A stretch of 41,075 nucleotides of DNA from CAYQLK01 sp964426075 (GCA_964426075.1 CAYROP010000003.1:1-41075); one strand, 5' to 3'. Shown: positions 21,576 through 31,473, numbered from the stretch's first letter. Notes: generated by a model not told the origin, from the sequence alone. A program made the numbers and translations.

Positions 21576-22921
21576 ATATTTTTTAGCTCTTTTCTGGTAA
21601 TTTTTAGTAGTATTAGTTCGATTTTTTCCAGAGTTTTTTCAGCTCTTAGTCCTAAAATTCCACAAATAATTATGGCTGTGCCAACAGCAAATAAAACAGT
21701 TTGAACGCCAAAAATGTCAGAGAGAGTTCCGGCTAGGAATACTGGTAGGGCAGCAACAATTCCCATTACCATGATTTGGGTGGAGAATACTCTACCTCTC
21801 AAGTTGTTTGGTGTGAGTTCTTGAAGTAGTGTTTGTGTTGGAATGATTACAAATGACCCACCAAATCCAAGGATAATTGAGAAGAAAGAGATGAAGTATG
21901 AAAGTTTTACCGCATTAAGAAAAGAAACTGGTTTAGAAAAATTAATATCATGACCGATTATAAATCCGGCAATCATGGGAGCTAAAACTATGCCAGTAAT
22001 ACCTAAACCACTAATAAAAAACCCTGCCGAGATCAAGCTTCTTCTTGGAAGAATTGAGCCAAATTTGCCTATAGAAAGGGCTCCTGTGGCCATACCTAGT
22101 CCAAGTGGTAGGAGAAGAACAATACTGGCACCTTCTGCTCGTATTTTTAAGACTTGTTCCATTAGTCCTGGCCCAACAGTAACAACAAGATTTGCTAGGG
22201 CGTTAGCGATTGCCATTGTTAGGATCGTTGCCCAGACGTAACGATTGCTGGTAATAAATTTAAGCCCTTCAATAATATGTTTATTAGTAAGTTTGATTAA
22301 CCCATGTAGGTTGGCAGTTTTTTCTCTAGTTGTTTCGTTGGGTAGTGGTGGTAAAAATCGACGTAGTACAAAACTAACCAGCAAACTTGTTGAACCGAAA
22401 ATAAATATTACATTATTCCCGAACCTGTCTATTACTGGTCCAGCTATAGCATAGCCTCCGATCATGGCTCCAAAAAGAGTCATTTGGAATAGGGAATTCG
22501 CGGCAAGTAGATCTTTTTTGTTCACTAGCATTGGGATTGTGGCTGATTCAGTTGGTTGGAAAAATTGAAGAATTGAGTTAAGTAGTAATGTTAACAAAAT
22601 TATTTGAATGGGAAGATTGATAAAAAGATATCCAAACATACAGAGACCTACACCAATATCTGTAATTAGTAGGATTTTGCGCCTGTCGAATTTATCGGCG
22701 ACAACACCGGCAAACATTGCTAGGAGTGTTGAGGGGATTAGGTTGGTAAGTAAGAAAAGCGCTGAGATGGTGTTGGAATTAGTTAGTCTGAAGAGTGTGA
22801 CAAGTAGGGTAAATGAAAGCATGTTGTAGGAAATTTGCAGGAGAATTTGGTTTGACCAAATAACGAGAAATGGGCGATTTTTGAGCACATTTACTAATGA
22901 ATTATCGGTGCGACTTTGCAT
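21572..22921 (-). CDS. Major facilitator superfamily exporter (449 aa)
   Basis: Twelve likely membrane segments. The loop after the second has GVVADKFDRRKILLITD, the MFS motif A (G-x-x-x-D-R/K-x-x-R-R). LRGRVFSTQIM and TLLQEL in the C-terminal half resemble the EntS/MFS_3 efflux group. The substrate cannot be told. Read from the minus strand, its start (22921) faces no clear ribosome site. It overlaps the htrA end tail to tail. Confidence 0.88.
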   Translation of the reverse strand: MQSRTDNSLVNVLKNRPFLVIWSNQILLQISYNMLSFTLLVTLFRLTNSNTISALFLLTNLIPSTLLAMFAGVVADKFDRRKILLITDIGVGLCMFGYLFINLPIQIILLTLLLNSILQFFQPTESATIPMLVNKKDLLAANSLFQMTLFGAMIGGYAIAGPVIDRFGNNVIFIFGSTSLLVSFVLRRFLPPLPNETTREKTANLHGLIKLTNKHIIEGLKFITSNRYVWATILTMAIANALANLVVTVGPGLMEQVLKIRAEGASIVLLLPLGLGMATGALSIGKFGSILPRRSLISAGFFISGLGITGIVLAPMIAGFIIGHDINFSKPVSFLNAVKLSYFISFFSIILGFGGSFVIIPTQTLLQELTPNNLRGRVFSTQIMVMGIVAALPVFLAGTLSDIFGVQTVLFAVGTAIIICGILGLRAEKTLEKIELILLKITRKELKNI

Positions 22922-22978
22922 ATCAGTGTTGATTATCCGCTGATATGCCTCTTTGGTGCAATAGAGGAAGGGGAATGG

Positions 22979-24028
22979 TTAGTTTAAGTTGTCAGACAAA
23001 TCTTTTACTATCGGGTCGAGATTACCTGCAAGAATAACTGGTAAGTTGTGCCAGTTTTTTTTGATGCGGTGATCTGTGAGTCTATCCTGTGGGTAGTTGT
23101 ATGTGCGGATTTTTTCTGATCGATCTCCGGTTCCGATTTGTTCTGAACGAGATTTGGCGGTTTCAGCAGCCTGTTTTTCTAACTCTCTTTGATACAGACG
23201 AGATCGTAAAATCTGTAGGGCAATTTCTTTGTTTTGAGCTTGTTTACGTTCGGCTTGAGAAGCAACTACTTCACCAGAGGGGATATGACGAACTCGAACT
23301 GCGGTTGAGACTTTATTAACATTTTGACCGCCAGCTCCACCACTGCGGAAGGTTTCAAATTCCAGATCTTTGGGATCGATGTGAAAGTCTATATCGGTAA
23401 CTTCAGGCATAACAGCAACGGTTGCGGTTGAAGTGTGTATTCTGCCTGAGCTTTCAGTAGCAGGGACTCTTTGGACTCGATGAACTCCTGATTCAAAGCG
23501 ATAAAGTGAGTAAACTTCTGGACCAGAGATTTTGATGATGGCGTGTTTAATGTTGCCAATTGCTCCCTCATTAATTTCGATTTCTTCAACGCTAAAGTTG
23601 TGTAGTTGGGCAAAACGAGTATACATTTTCAGTAGATCGTTACCGAATATTCCAGCCTCGTCACCACCAGCCGCTGCCCTTATCTCGATCATAATTGAAG
23701 GGGAGCCAAAAAGTGCCTTGTCAGGGGAGGTTTCAAAATTAAGCTTGGTTTTGTTATCGGTTAGCTGGTCTTGAAGTGAAATAAGTTCGTCTTTGGCCAT
23801 TTTAATAATCTCTTCGTCTTTTTCAGTTGCGATCATTTTTTCTGTTTCAATAATTTTTGTCGCAATATCTTCGTTTTTTTTAGCCAGCTCTGCAATCGTT
23901 TTAAGTCTTGCGATAGTTGACGAGAGTTCCTTGACCTGTTCTGGGTCGCTGGCAATTTCAGGATCTTCAAGGGATTTTTGCGCACAATAATATTTTTCTA
24001 GTAACTCTGAGATATTTTGTGTGAGCAT
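22979..24028 (-). CDS. prfA: Peptide chain release factor 1
   Basis: GGQ loop in RSGGAGGQNVNKVSTAVR (about residues 230-247), which triggers peptide release. The codon-recognition region carries RVQRVPATESSGRIHTS; RF1 uses the PxT tripeptide, seen here as PAT. 349 aa is near the normal length. It sits 28 bases downstream of rpmE on the minus strand, a common pairing. RF1 reads UAA and UAG. Confidence 0.96.
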   Translation of the reverse strand: MLTQNISELLEKYYCAQKSLEDPEIASDPEQVKELSSTIARLKTIAELAKKNEDIATKIIETEKMIATEKDEEIIKMAKDELISLQDQLTDNKTKLNFETSPDKALFGSPSIMIEIRAAAGGDEAGIFGNDLLKMYTRFAQLHNFSVEEIEINEGAIGNIKHAIIKISGPEVYSLYRFESGVHRVQRVPATESSGRIHTSTATVAVMPEVTDIDFHIDPKDLEFETFRSGGAGGQNVNKVSTAVRVRHIPSGEVVASQAERKQAQNKEIALQILRSRLYQRELEKQAAETAKSRSEQIGTGDRSEKIRTYNYPQDRLTDHRIKKNWHNLPVILAGNLDPIVKDLSDNLN

Positions 24029-24056
24029 ATGAGAAGAGTGTGGTCGTGTAAGAGAA

Positions 24057-24359
24057 TTATTTCTTAGACTGAGCTAACATTTCACGAAGTGACATTGGGG
24101 CATTGGCGCGTCTGATTTCCTGCTCTTTTTTCTTAACAACCTCTTTTTGTCGAAGCTTTGCCTTTTCCTGTAAAGCCTGGAAGCGCTCAACTTTTCCTTG
24201 TGTGTCAACAAATTTCATTTGGCCGGTGAAAAAAGGGTGACATTTTGAGCATATTTCGAGATGGATTTCAGGCTTGGTTGAGCCAGTATTCCATGAATTG
24301 CCGCAGACACAAGTGACTTTGGCGTCGGTGTGGTATTTAGGATGCCCTGTTGGTTTCAT
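24057..24359 (-). CDS. rpmE: Large ribosomal subunit protein bL31, zinc type
   Basis: Cys-x-Cys (17, 19) and Cys-x-x-Cys-His (37-41), in TCVCGNSW and ICSKCHPFFTGQ, form the zinc site of the C+ form of bL31. The first 65 residues match the family. Residues 66-100 are a charged extension (KLRQKEVVKKKEQEIRR) that is longer than usual. First gene of the rpmE-prfA pair. Confidence 0.95.
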   Translation of the reverse strand: MKPTGHPKYHTDAKVTCVCGNSWNTGSTKPEIHLEICSKCHPFFTGQMKFVDTQGKVERFQALQEKAKLRQKEVVKKKEQEIRRANAPMSLREMLAQSKK

Positions 24360-24412
24360 ATTGGGCTTGAATTCTAGCAGACTCTATGGCTTTATGGCAA
24401 TAGTAATAGTTA

Positions 24413-25339
24413 TTAGTGTCTTAAATGAAACTTGCGTAGAATATGAATATGTTTAGGAATTGGGAAGTCGGCAATAGCTACGCCAAAAAGAATAAAAACA
24501 GCTCCAGCATAAAAGACTATATCTGGCCTTTCGTGAAGAATAATCATTGACGCAATGACGGCAACAATAGGCTGAATATAGCCAAAAATAGATTCGAAAG
24601 AAGTAGTCAGATATTTAAGTGAGCTCTCATATAAAATGTAGGCAAGAATTCCTCCAATTAGGGCATCATAGAGTATAAAAAGAGTAATTTTTGTATTCAG
24701 ATGTTCAAGCCAATTAATACCTGTGGCAATATCAAACATTACAAATGGTAGGCTGGTAAGGCTTGCCATAAAGAACGAAAAAACAATGAAAGTTTGGTAA
24801 TTGTATTGATCAATATATTTTTTGATGTAGATTGTATAAATTGCAATTGTAATATTACTGGCAAAGAGCAAAAGTTGGCCGAATATTTCTGAAGTACTGA
24901 GATCTTTAGGGTCGAGAAAAATAACCATTGTGCCTCCGAGTGCAATCATAGATCCGAATAAAGTTATTCTTTTGATTTTTTCCTTAATAATGACCATTGA
25001 TAGAAAAATTGTAACGATGGGGAAAAGTGCAAATATGACAGCTGCCGTTGAGGCTTCGGTTCTTTGTAGACCTGAGTATGTAAGGAGATTAGATGCAGCT
25101 GGTCCGAGAAAAGTAATAATTAGGATTTTGGGAAGGTGTTTGCGGTCAACAGAAATTAGATAACCCTTAAGGTAGTAAATTGGAGTAATTATTAGTAGTG
25201 CTAAGGAAAACCGCAGGAAAATGAAAGTATATGGTGGTATTGTTTCTACGACTGTTTTAGCAATTGGGGTGCCCAAACCAAAGAAAACAAAACTCATTAT
25301 TGCGCTAACCACAGCAATTTTAGGCAGGTGAGGACGCAT
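24413..25339 (-). CDS. EamA/DMT-superfamily transporter (308 aa)
   Basis: Ten predicted membrane segments in two five-helix halves, each an EamA repeat (first half ending in IALGGTMVIFLD, second containing YESSLKYLTTSFESIFGYIQPIVAVIA). Substrates of the family include amino acids and metabolites; none can be assigned. It starts two bases after the hisS stop and is probably the last gene of the 27557-24413 operon. Confidence 0.9.
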   Translation of the reverse strand: MRPHLPKIAVVSAIMSFVFFGLGTPIAKTVVETIPPYTFIFLRFSLALLIITPIYYLKGYLISVDRKHLPKILIITFLGPAASNLLTYSGLQRTEASTAAVIFALFPIVTIFLSMVIIKEKIKRITLFGSMIALGGTMVIFLDPKDLSTSEIFGQLLLFASNITIAIYTIYIKKYIDQYNYQTFIVFSFFMASLTSLPFVMFDIATGINWLEHLNTKITLFILYDALIGGILAYILYESSLKYLTTSFESIFGYIQPIVAVIASMIILHERPDIVFYAGAVFILFGVAIADFPIPKHIHILRKFHLRH

Positions 25340-25341
25340 TT

Positions 25342-26622
25342 TTACTTTTTACTTAATTTTTTTATTTGACTTAAAATTGCGGATTTTCTATCTGTAGTTT
25401 GATGTCCGCTACTTAAGTCGCGAAGTGTGTATTTATCTTCCGATAATTCTTTATTGCCGACTATTAATAAGAAGTTAAACTTATTTTTGACTCCGTACGA
25501 TAATATGTCCCGCATTTGAGCTACGAGTGGATAAAAACTAGTAGTGAGATGAGGGTTTTTATCGCGAATTTTTTGAGAAATTTCTAGAGATTTTGAGACA
25601 GCATTTTCGGATAAGGGGGCAATTAATAGTTTTTTATTTTTGTTTAGATCTTTGGGGTAAAGATCATATTTTTTGAGTAAGTTACCAATGACTACATCAC
25701 CCATACCAAAACCAACACCAGTAAGTTTGCGATTCGAAAATTGACCGACTAGGTTATCGTAGCGACCACCGCCTGCCACAGCACGTGAATTAATGTCAGT
25801 TGGAAATACTTCAAAAACAGTTGACGTGTAATAATCAAGTCCGCGAACGATTTTTCTATCGATAACAATATAGTCGTTTAATTTGAGGAATTTAAGATTA
25901 TCGCAGAGATCTTTTAGGTTGCCTGATGGTTCTGAAACACTTGTGTCGATGTAGGAAATAAAATCCTTGACGTTTTTGGCGTGTGGGTAATTTTGTTGAA
26001 TGTCATGAATACTGTTAAGTATGCCGACCTTGGGAAGTCTGTCAATAAATTTGAGGATTAATGCTTGGTTTTTAGTTTCAATACCGGTCCATTTTTCAAT
26101 GTCTTCCTGCAAGTCTTTTTTGTTGTTTAAGTGGATTTTTATTTTGTCAGGACCAAGGCCAATATTTTGGAAAAAGGTACAAAGTACAGCAATACAATCT
26201 GTATCGGAAATCTTTGAATCGCTGCCAATAATATCAACGTTCCATTGGAAATGTTCTCTGAGTCTACCTGATTGTGGTTTTTCGTAACGCCAGAGCACAG
26301 GAATAGAAAACCATTTAATTGGGAAAGTCAGATCGGTTTGGTTGCTGGCAATCATTCTAGCAAGTACTGGAGTCATTTCTGGTCGAAGGGTGACTTCGCG
26401 GTTTCCACGATCCTTGAATCTATAAGACTGTTCGTTAACTAGTTCAGAGCTGGTTTTGGTTTTGTAGGTTTCGATGTTTTCCAGTACTGGTGAATCATAT
26501 TGCTCGAAGCCAAAACTAGTGGCTGCGTTAATCATTTGATTAAATAACCACTGTCTTTTAGCAAAGTTGTTAGGAATAAAATCTCGAGCACCTTTAACTG
26601 GTTGAAGGTCGGTTTTTTTCAT
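25342..26622 (-). CDS. hisS: Histidyl-tRNA synthetase
   Basis: Class II synthetase: motif 1 around PVKGARDFIP, motif 2 WRYEKPQSGRLREHFQWNVDIIG, His-binding RGLDYYTSTVFE and motif 3 AVAGGGRYDNL...GVGFGMGD. The C-terminal anticodon domain ends at residue 426. TLRPEMTPVLAR takes the place of the more common RPEGT segment. The ATG shares one base with the stop of the upstream gene (TAATG), so translation is coupled. Confidence 0.96.
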   Translation of the reverse strand: MKKTDLQPVKGARDFIPNNFAKRQWLFNQMINAATSFGFEQYDSPVLENIETYKTKTSSELVNEQSYRFKDRGNREVTLRPEMTPVLARMIASNQTDLTFPIKWFSIPVLWRYEKPQSGRLREHFQWNVDIIGSDSKISDTDCIAVLCTFFQNIGLGPDKIKIHLNNKKDLQEDIEKWTGIETKNQALILKFIDRLPKVGILNSIHDIQQNYPHAKNVKDFISYIDTSVSEPSGNLKDLCDNLKFLKLNDYIVIDRKIVRGLDYYTSTVFEVFPTDINSRAVAGGGRYDNLVGQFSNRKLTGVGFGMGDVVIGNLLKKYDLYPKDLNKNKKLLIAPLSENAVSKSLEISQKIRDKNPHLTTSFYPLVAQMRDILSYGVKNKFNFLLIVGNKELSEDKYTLRDLSSGHQTTDRKSAILSQIKKLSKK

Positions 26623-27557
26623 TACTGAAGACTCAATATATTTCTTACGATAAGGTTACCATAGCTGTTGGTGGTGGCATAAAAGAGAATTTTTTGACCT
26701 TTTTGCGGTGGAGTGAATGGGTTATTGCTTTGTGTAGTACTTTTGTCCCAATAATATTTGGTTTTATCATTTGTGAGGGTAAAAGTTTCCCTTTTGCTGT
26801 CAACTGCGGATATTTCCCCCGATTTGAGGCTAGTTGAGATCTTAGTTAGTGGGTCTTTATTAGCATATGAAATTAATTTTTGCGTTGTTTGAACAGAGTC
26901 ATTGATTGTTCCAAAGCCAATTACAATATCGTCGACCTCAAGGCGTTCAATATCTTTAAGGTTCTCGTCTTTGTTGCCATCGTTTTCTTCTCGGGGATTA
27001 ACAAATTCAAAGTCGGTATTATTGTCAGTTGCGAGAGTAAAACTATTTCCACTAATTAAACTTTTTAACTCTATATTGCCTCCAAGGGTTGAAATAACTT
27101 TGCCAAAGATAGCAGTTTCTTTGTTATTTGAATCACTTTCTGTGCGATAGTAAATAAATGGAACTTTTTTGGATGTAGAAAAATCAGTTGGATTTATTTG
27201 GGTAAGGGTAAAAATGTTAACACCTGGAGTAAGAGTAAGTGAGGTTTTGGCTACTGAATTATTTGGTTCGAGTTGGTGAATGGTATTCTCTTTATCTGTA
27301 ATGATGTGGAGGCTATTTTCGTCGAGGTTTTTTATTTCTATTTCGATCGATTCTGTGTTTGTGGTGTATCCACTATCTGGGGTAATATCCTCGATTTCTT
27401 TCTGTGAGGTAAAAATATTAGTCGCAGTTTCTATAATTTGTTTAGGTATTTGGCTTATTTTTTGATTGCGTATCCAAAATCCCGAAATAATTAATCCAAC
27501 TAAGGCAAATAAAAGTAAAAAAAAGAGAACTGGTAAGACTTTTGCAAACAATTTCAT
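26622..27557 (-). CDS. Membrane-anchored extracytoplasmic protein, unknown function (311 aa)
   Basis: One N-terminal membrane segment (about residues 6-29), no lipobox. Residues 65-135 look like an Ig-like fold (IEIEIKNLDENSLHI, TPGVNIFTLTQIN). The remainder (FGKVISTLGGNIELKSL, ISAVDSKRETFTLTNDKTKYYW) contains two repeats of an OB- or DUF5666-like pattern. No catalytic motif is visible. It is the first gene of the operon with hisS and the EamA transporter, an odd mixture. Function unknown. Confidence 0.75.
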   Translation of the reverse strand: MKLFAKVLPVLFFLLLFALVGLIISGFWIRNQKISQIPKQIIETATNIFTSQKEIEDITPDSGYTTNTESIEIEIKNLDENSLHIITDKENTIHQLEPNNSVAKTSLTLTPGVNIFTLTQINPTDFSTSKKVPFIYYRTESDSNNKETAIFGKVISTLGGNIELKSLISGNSFTLATDNNTDFEFVNPREENDGNKDENLKDIERLEVDDIVIGFGTINDSVQTTQKLISYANKDPLTKISTSLKSGEISAVDSKRETFTLTNDKTKYYWDKSTTQSNNPFTPPQKGQKILFYATTNSYGNLIVRNILSLQ

Positions 27558-27629
27558 TGCTTAATTCTACCAAAGCTAAATTATGTTATTATAGTTTTCT
27601 GTTAATAACCTAAATAATCCAAAAAGAAT

Positions 27630-28286
27630 ATGTCAGATATTATTTTTAACGGCCACTCTTGTTTTACTATCAAATCTAATGGCGGACAGATGATTGTGTT
27701 TGACCCATTCGATTCGGAATCGACGGGTCTTAAGTTGCCAAAACTTACAGCTGATTTGACTCTATCTACACATTCACACTCTGATCATAGTAATTTTGAT
27801 GGAGTGGTTGGGGTTTCTGGAGATTCGTTTAGAATTATGGGGCCAGGTGAGTATGAAGTTGGGGGAACTTTAATTCGAGGTGTAAATAGTTATCATGATG
27901 AGAGTAAAGGTAGTGAAAGAGGAAGAAATACTATTTATGTAGTAAATGTTGATGGAATAAATATTTGCCATTTAGGTGATCTTGGACAGAAAAAATTAAC
28001 TGAAACGCAACTTGAGGATATTGGTGATGTTGATGTTTTGATGATCCCTGTTGGTGGAGTATTTACTGTTGATGCTAAAGATGCTGTTGAGATAATTGCA
28101 CAAATTGAACCAAAGATCGTAATCCCGATGCATTATAAAGAAGAAGGTCTTAAATATGATCTTGCTCCACTCGATGAGTTTGTGAAACAGATGGGGCATC
28201 CAAGCGGTGAGCCGACTAAAAAATTGTCGGTTAAAAAGGATAGAATACCTGAGGAACTTCAGGTTGTTGTTATGGAGCGTTCTTAA
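27630..28286 (+). CDS. MBL-fold metal-dependent hydrolase (218 aa)
   Basis: The signature THSHSDHS (about residues 46-53) is the HxHxDH zinc motif. GPGEYEVGG and a later HLGDLG supply further metal ligands, and IPMHY gives the final His. It resembles the UlaG/UPF0173 branch of the metallo-beta-lactamase superfamily. Substrate unknown. The ATG follows AAAAAGAAT, with no clear Shine-Dalgarno sequence. Single gene between divergent and downstream units. Confidence 0.9.
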   Translation: MSDIIFNGHSCFTIKSNGGQMIVFDPFDSESTGLKLPKLTADLTLSTHSHSDHSNFDGVVGVSGDSFRIMGPGEYEVGGTLIRGVNSYHDESKGSERGRNTIYVVNVDGINICHLGDLGQKKLTETQLEDIGDVDVLMIPVGGVFTVDAKDAVEIIAQIEPKIVIPMHYKEEGLKYDLAPLDEFVKQMGHPSGEPTKKLSVKKDRIPEELQVVVMERS

Positions 28287-28362
28287 AAAAACGTAATCCC
28301 GCTATTTACAAAAAATATCAAACAAACAATAATACTTTTCCAATAAAAGAAAAGGTATTCTT

Positions 28363-29706
28363 ATGTCAAAAGTAGATGATTTGCGACTACCTCCGCACAA
28401 TCTTGACGCTGAAAAAAGCGTGATAGGTGCTTTGTTAATTGACAAAGACGCTGTTTCCGAGGTGGCGGAATTCTTAAGACCTAATCATTTTTATAAAGAA
28501 GGTCATGGTGATATTTTTGAAGCGATCCTTGATTTATTTGAGAAAAGAGAACCGGTTGATTTGATAACTTTGTCCGAGCAATTAAAAAAGAAGAAACATT
28601 TTGAAAAAGCGGGTGGGGCTGCGTATTTAGCAGAGCTAGCGAGTTTTGTTCCTACGTCAGTGCATGTAGTGAAGTATGCACAGATCGTTAAGGATCATGC
28701 GATTAAGAGACAGTTAATAGGTACAGCAAATAAACTATCAGAATTAAGTTTTTCTGAGTCGGGTGATGTTCACGATATTTTGGATGCGGCAGAGCAAGAG
28801 ATTTTTGGTATATCCCAAGCTCATTTAAAACAGAATTTTGTACATGTAAAAAATGTTTTGACTGAAAGCTTTGATAGATTGGAAGAGCTGTCGAGGAGTA
28901 AGGGGGTATTTCGTGGAGTGGCAACGGGTTTTAATGATTTGGACAAGATCCTTTCGGGAATGCAAAAATCTAACCTATTAATACTTGCCGCCAGACCTGG
29001 TATTGGAAAAACCTCGTTTGCACTGAACATTGCTCAGTTTGCGGCTGTGAAGAAGAACGTGCCAGTGGGAATATTCAGCCTTGAAATGAGTAAAGAAGAA
29101 TTGATGGATAGGGTTTTGGCGCACGAATCAGGAGTGAACGCGTCGAGAATTAAAAATGGAGACTTGGATGATGCAGCTTATGAGAGCTTAAGTATGGCAA
29201 TGGGAAGATTAGCTGAAGCGCCTCTTTATATTGACGACACGCCGGCACTTTCGATTATGGAGATGAGGACAAAAGCCAGAAGATTACAAATTGAAAACGG
29301 GTTACAGTTATTGATCGTTGATTATTTACAGTTAGCCAAAGGGCGAAACTTGGAGAATAGGGTTCAAGAAATATCGGAAATATCTCAAGGTTTAAAGAAT
29401 TTAGCCAGGGAGTTGAATATTCCAGTACTGGCACTATCACAGTTATCTCGTGCGGTTGAGCAAAGAGGATCGAAACAGCCACAATTGTCTGATCTTCGAG
29501 AATCAGGTGCAATTGAGCAAGACGCTGATGTAGTTATGTTTATTTATCGAGATGATCAAGACGAAGATGGGGGGCAGAGATCAAAAGAAATTTTAGCAAA
29601 ATTAACTATCGCTAAACATCGTAATGGACCGACTGGTGAAATTGACTTGGTATTTATTGGTGAAAAAGTGGCTTTTTTCCCAAGGGATAAACAGCATAAT
29701 AATTAG
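28363..29706 (+). CDS. dnaB: Replicative DNA helicase DnaB
   Basis: N-terminal DnaB domain (residues 5-105: PPHNLDAEKSVIGALLID), linker, then a RecA-like core with Walker A ARPGIGKTS (about 206-214), Walker B LLIVDYLQL and LSQLSRAVEQRGSKQPQLSDLRESGAIEQDAD. 447 aa is standard. It forms the hexameric fork helicase. No intein or insertion is present. The tRNA-Leu gene follows 56 bases downstream. Confidence 0.97.
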   Translation: MSKVDDLRLPPHNLDAEKSVIGALLIDKDAVSEVAEFLRPNHFYKEGHGDIFEAILDLFEKREPVDLITLSEQLKKKKHFEKAGGAAYLAELASFVPTSVHVVKYAQIVKDHAIKRQLIGTANKLSELSFSESGDVHDILDAAEQEIFGISQAHLKQNFVHVKNVLTESFDRLEELSRSKGVFRGVATGFNDLDKILSGMQKSNLLILAARPGIGKTSFALNIAQFAAVKKNVPVGIFSLEMSKEELMDRVLAHESGVNASRIKNGDLDDAAYESLSMAMGRLAEAPLYIDDTPALSIMEMRTKARRLQIENGLQLLIVDYLQLAKGRNLENRVQEISEISQGLKNLARELNIPVLALSQLSRAVEQRGSKQPQLSDLRESGAIEQDADVVMFIYRDDQDEDGGQRSKEILAKLTIAKHRNGPTGEIDLVFIGEKVAFFPRDKQHNN

Positions 29707-29762
29707 GAATTTGAGAGGTTTTTGGATATAATCTTGCGGCAAAGATAAGTATTTTGTATTTT

Positions 29763-29846
29763 GCCGGGGTGGCGGAATTGGTAGACGCGCACGTCTCAAA
29801 CACGTGTGAAAGCAATTTCATGTGGGTTCAAGTCCCACTCCCGGCA
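29763..29846 (+). tRNA. tRNA-Leu (anticodon CAA)
   Basis: Acceptor stem GCCGGGG/TCCCGGC, D-arm GCG...CGC, anticodon stem CACGT/ACGTG with loop CTCAAAC (anticodon CAA, codon UUG), long variable arm TGAAA/TTTCA and T-arm GTGGG/CCCAC with TTCAAGT. The long variable arm fits leucine. The terminal CCA is not encoded (ACAG follows). Confidence 0.95.
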
Positions 29847-29885
29847 CAGTTTTTTAATTCCAAAAATTCAATTTAAACAATCATA

Positions 29886-29914
29886 TCGACAGTTATAGGC
29901 TATTGTAGTAGTAT
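29886..29914 (+). promoter_or_regulatory. Promoter of the pyrF-pyrE unit
   Basis: -35 TCGACA (29886-29891), 17-base spacer containing GGCTATTGTAG, -10 TAGTAT (29909-29914). The spacer resembles the class II array promoters, less well conserved. The implied transcript start near 29921 rules out the GTG at 29917. Confidence 0.55.
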
Positions 29915-29955
29915 TTGTGGCTAGCACTTTAAGCAAAGGAAGGGTGAAACAACTA

Positions 29956-30789
29956 ATGCCTGTACTTCTGAACGAAGGCAAGGACAGGATCATCGTTGCG
30001 CTCGACACTCAAGACGTTGTCGAAGTTTCCCGCTGGGTTCGACTGCTTGCTCCCCATGTAGGGATGTTCAAAGCAGGGTTCGAGCTGACCAACGCGGTCG
30101 GAACTCAGAGGGCTTTGAGAGCAATCAAAGTCGGCGGTGGACAGGATTTCGCGGATGTCAAATTCCACGATATCTCTGAAACTGTCAGCAAGGCAGTTTC
30201 TGCGGTGGCGGGCTTTGGCCCGCACTTCGTGAATATGCATATTCAGTCAGGCGACGAGGCAATGCAGAAGGCAGTTGCGAAAAAAGGCAACAGCCTGCTG
30301 CTGGGAGTGTCGGTTCTGACCTCGCTTACCCCTCAAGAGATTCTTGAGATGTTTGTTGGGCCGTTTATCGCAATGACTGGTCATGACTACGAGTATGGCC
30401 AGGCTATGGCGATCGACAGCCCGGATGTAGAGCTGGCAGATCACGCAAGGGAACTCGCGGCTGAGTACATGAACAGGTTGGTCTTGGGTTTTGCTGAGAA
30501 GGCGGCCCGGAATGGCCTCGACGGTATCATTTGCTCGCCAATGGAACTTCGGTACCTCAAAGAGCACGGTTCTGAGGCGGTATGCAACCTTATCAAGGTT
30601 GTTCCCGGTATTCGTATGCCGGACAACAGCGTCGATGATCAAAAAAGGGTGGGAACACCCTACCAAACGATTAAGGATGGGGCTGACTACCTTGTGATCG
30701 GGCGACCGATTCTCAAGGCGGAAGATCCCGTTCGAGCAGCAAAAGCGATTGCGTCAGAGATCGATCGCGCGCTTGACGACATGGACTAA
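29956..30789 (+). CDS. pyrF: Orotidine 5'-phosphate decarboxylase
   Basis: Catalyses the last step of UMP synthesis. Active-site Asp-x-Lys-x-x-Asp is DVKFHD, preceded by IIVALD and followed by VNMHIQSG. Phosphate binding is by PGIRMP and YLVIGRPI. The frame is open from a GTG at 29917, but AAAGGAAGG lies twelve bases before the ATG at 29956 and the promoter maps downstream of the GTG, so 277 aa is preferred. Third codon positions are clearly richer in G+C than in dnaB or efp nearby, and like those of the array at 0.8-8.5 kb. Adjacent pyrE supports the pathway. Confidence 0.93.
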   Translation: MPVLLNEGKDRIIVALDTQDVVEVSRWVRLLAPHVGMFKAGFELTNAVGTQRALRAIKVGGGQDFADVKFHDISETVSKAVSAVAGFGPHFVNMHIQSGDEAMQKAVAKKGNSLLLGVSVLTSLTPQEILEMFVGPFIAMTGHDYEYGQAMAIDSPDVELADHARELAAEYMNRLVLGFAEKAARNGLDGIICSPMELRYLKEHGSEAVCNLIKVVPGIRMPDNSVDDQKRVGTPYQTIKDGADYLVIGRPILKAEDPVRAAKAIASEIDRALDDMD

Positions 30790-30813
30790 ATCGAGGAGGT
30801 TGGCTTAGAAATA

Positions 30814-31473
30814 ATGCCCAACGAAGAGAGGACTGTTCGCAATATTCTCGAGGCATCTGGTGGACTAATCATTGGAGGACACTTTGTGTTCTCCAATGGT
30901 GGTCATTCAGACAGATACATCGAGAAGACACGATTTTTGAGCCGGGTTGACTACCTTTTGGCTTTGGCCGATTTGGTTGTCAAAGCTTACTCAAAGAAGA
31001 ACATCCAGCTTGTTATTGGTCCTGCAGTTGGAGGTGTCGGTTTCGCAGCAGTAGTTGCTGTGAGAATGATGCAGTCCAGCTTCGGGGCTGGAGCAGAAAT
31101 GCAGTGGGGATTTGCCGAGCCTGTCCGTGACAAAGAAGGCGAGCTGATCCTTTACGAACTCAAGCGTGGATTTGCCCAGATGGTTGAAGGCAAAAGGGTA
31201 CTTGTGGTTGAAGATGTAATCACCTCCGGCAGATCTGCTGCTTTGGTGGTGAAAGCTGTGCGGGCCAACGGCGGAAACGTTGTTGGTTTGAGCGCGATCA
31301 TTAACCGTGGCAGGGTGACATCACTTGATGTTGGTCATCCTGGGTACTTCAAGCCGCTTCTGACTATCGATCTTCCTGTTTATGATCCTGAAAGCTGTGA
31401 GCTTTGCAAGTTCGGAGTTCCTGTTGATCTGGAACATGGACACGGAAGACAGTTCCTTGCTGGTAAGAGCTAG
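30814..31473 (+). CDS. pyrE: Orotate phosphoribosyltransferase
   Basis: PRPP-binding signature VLVVEDVITSGRSA (about residues 129-142). The N-terminal GGHFVFSNGGHSDRYIEK and VIGPAVGGVGFA match the family, and the C-terminal PESCELCKFGVPVDLEHG is a longer, Cys-containing end seen in some bacterial and archaeal enzymes. It converts orotate to OMP for the neighbouring PyrF. ATG start; GAGGAGG lies about 14 bases upstream, farther than usual. G+C-rich like pyrF. Confidence 0.94.
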   Translation: MPNEERTVRNILEASGGLIIGGHFVFSNGGHSDRYIEKTRFLSRVDYLLALADLVVKAYSKKNIQLVIGPAVGGVGFAAVVAVRMMQSSFGAGAEMQWGFAEPVRDKEGELILYELKRGFAQMVEGKRVLVVEDVITSGRSAALVVKAVRANGGNVVGLSAIINRGRVTSLDVGHPGYFKPLLTIDLPVYDPESCELCKFGVPVDLEHGHGRQFLAGKS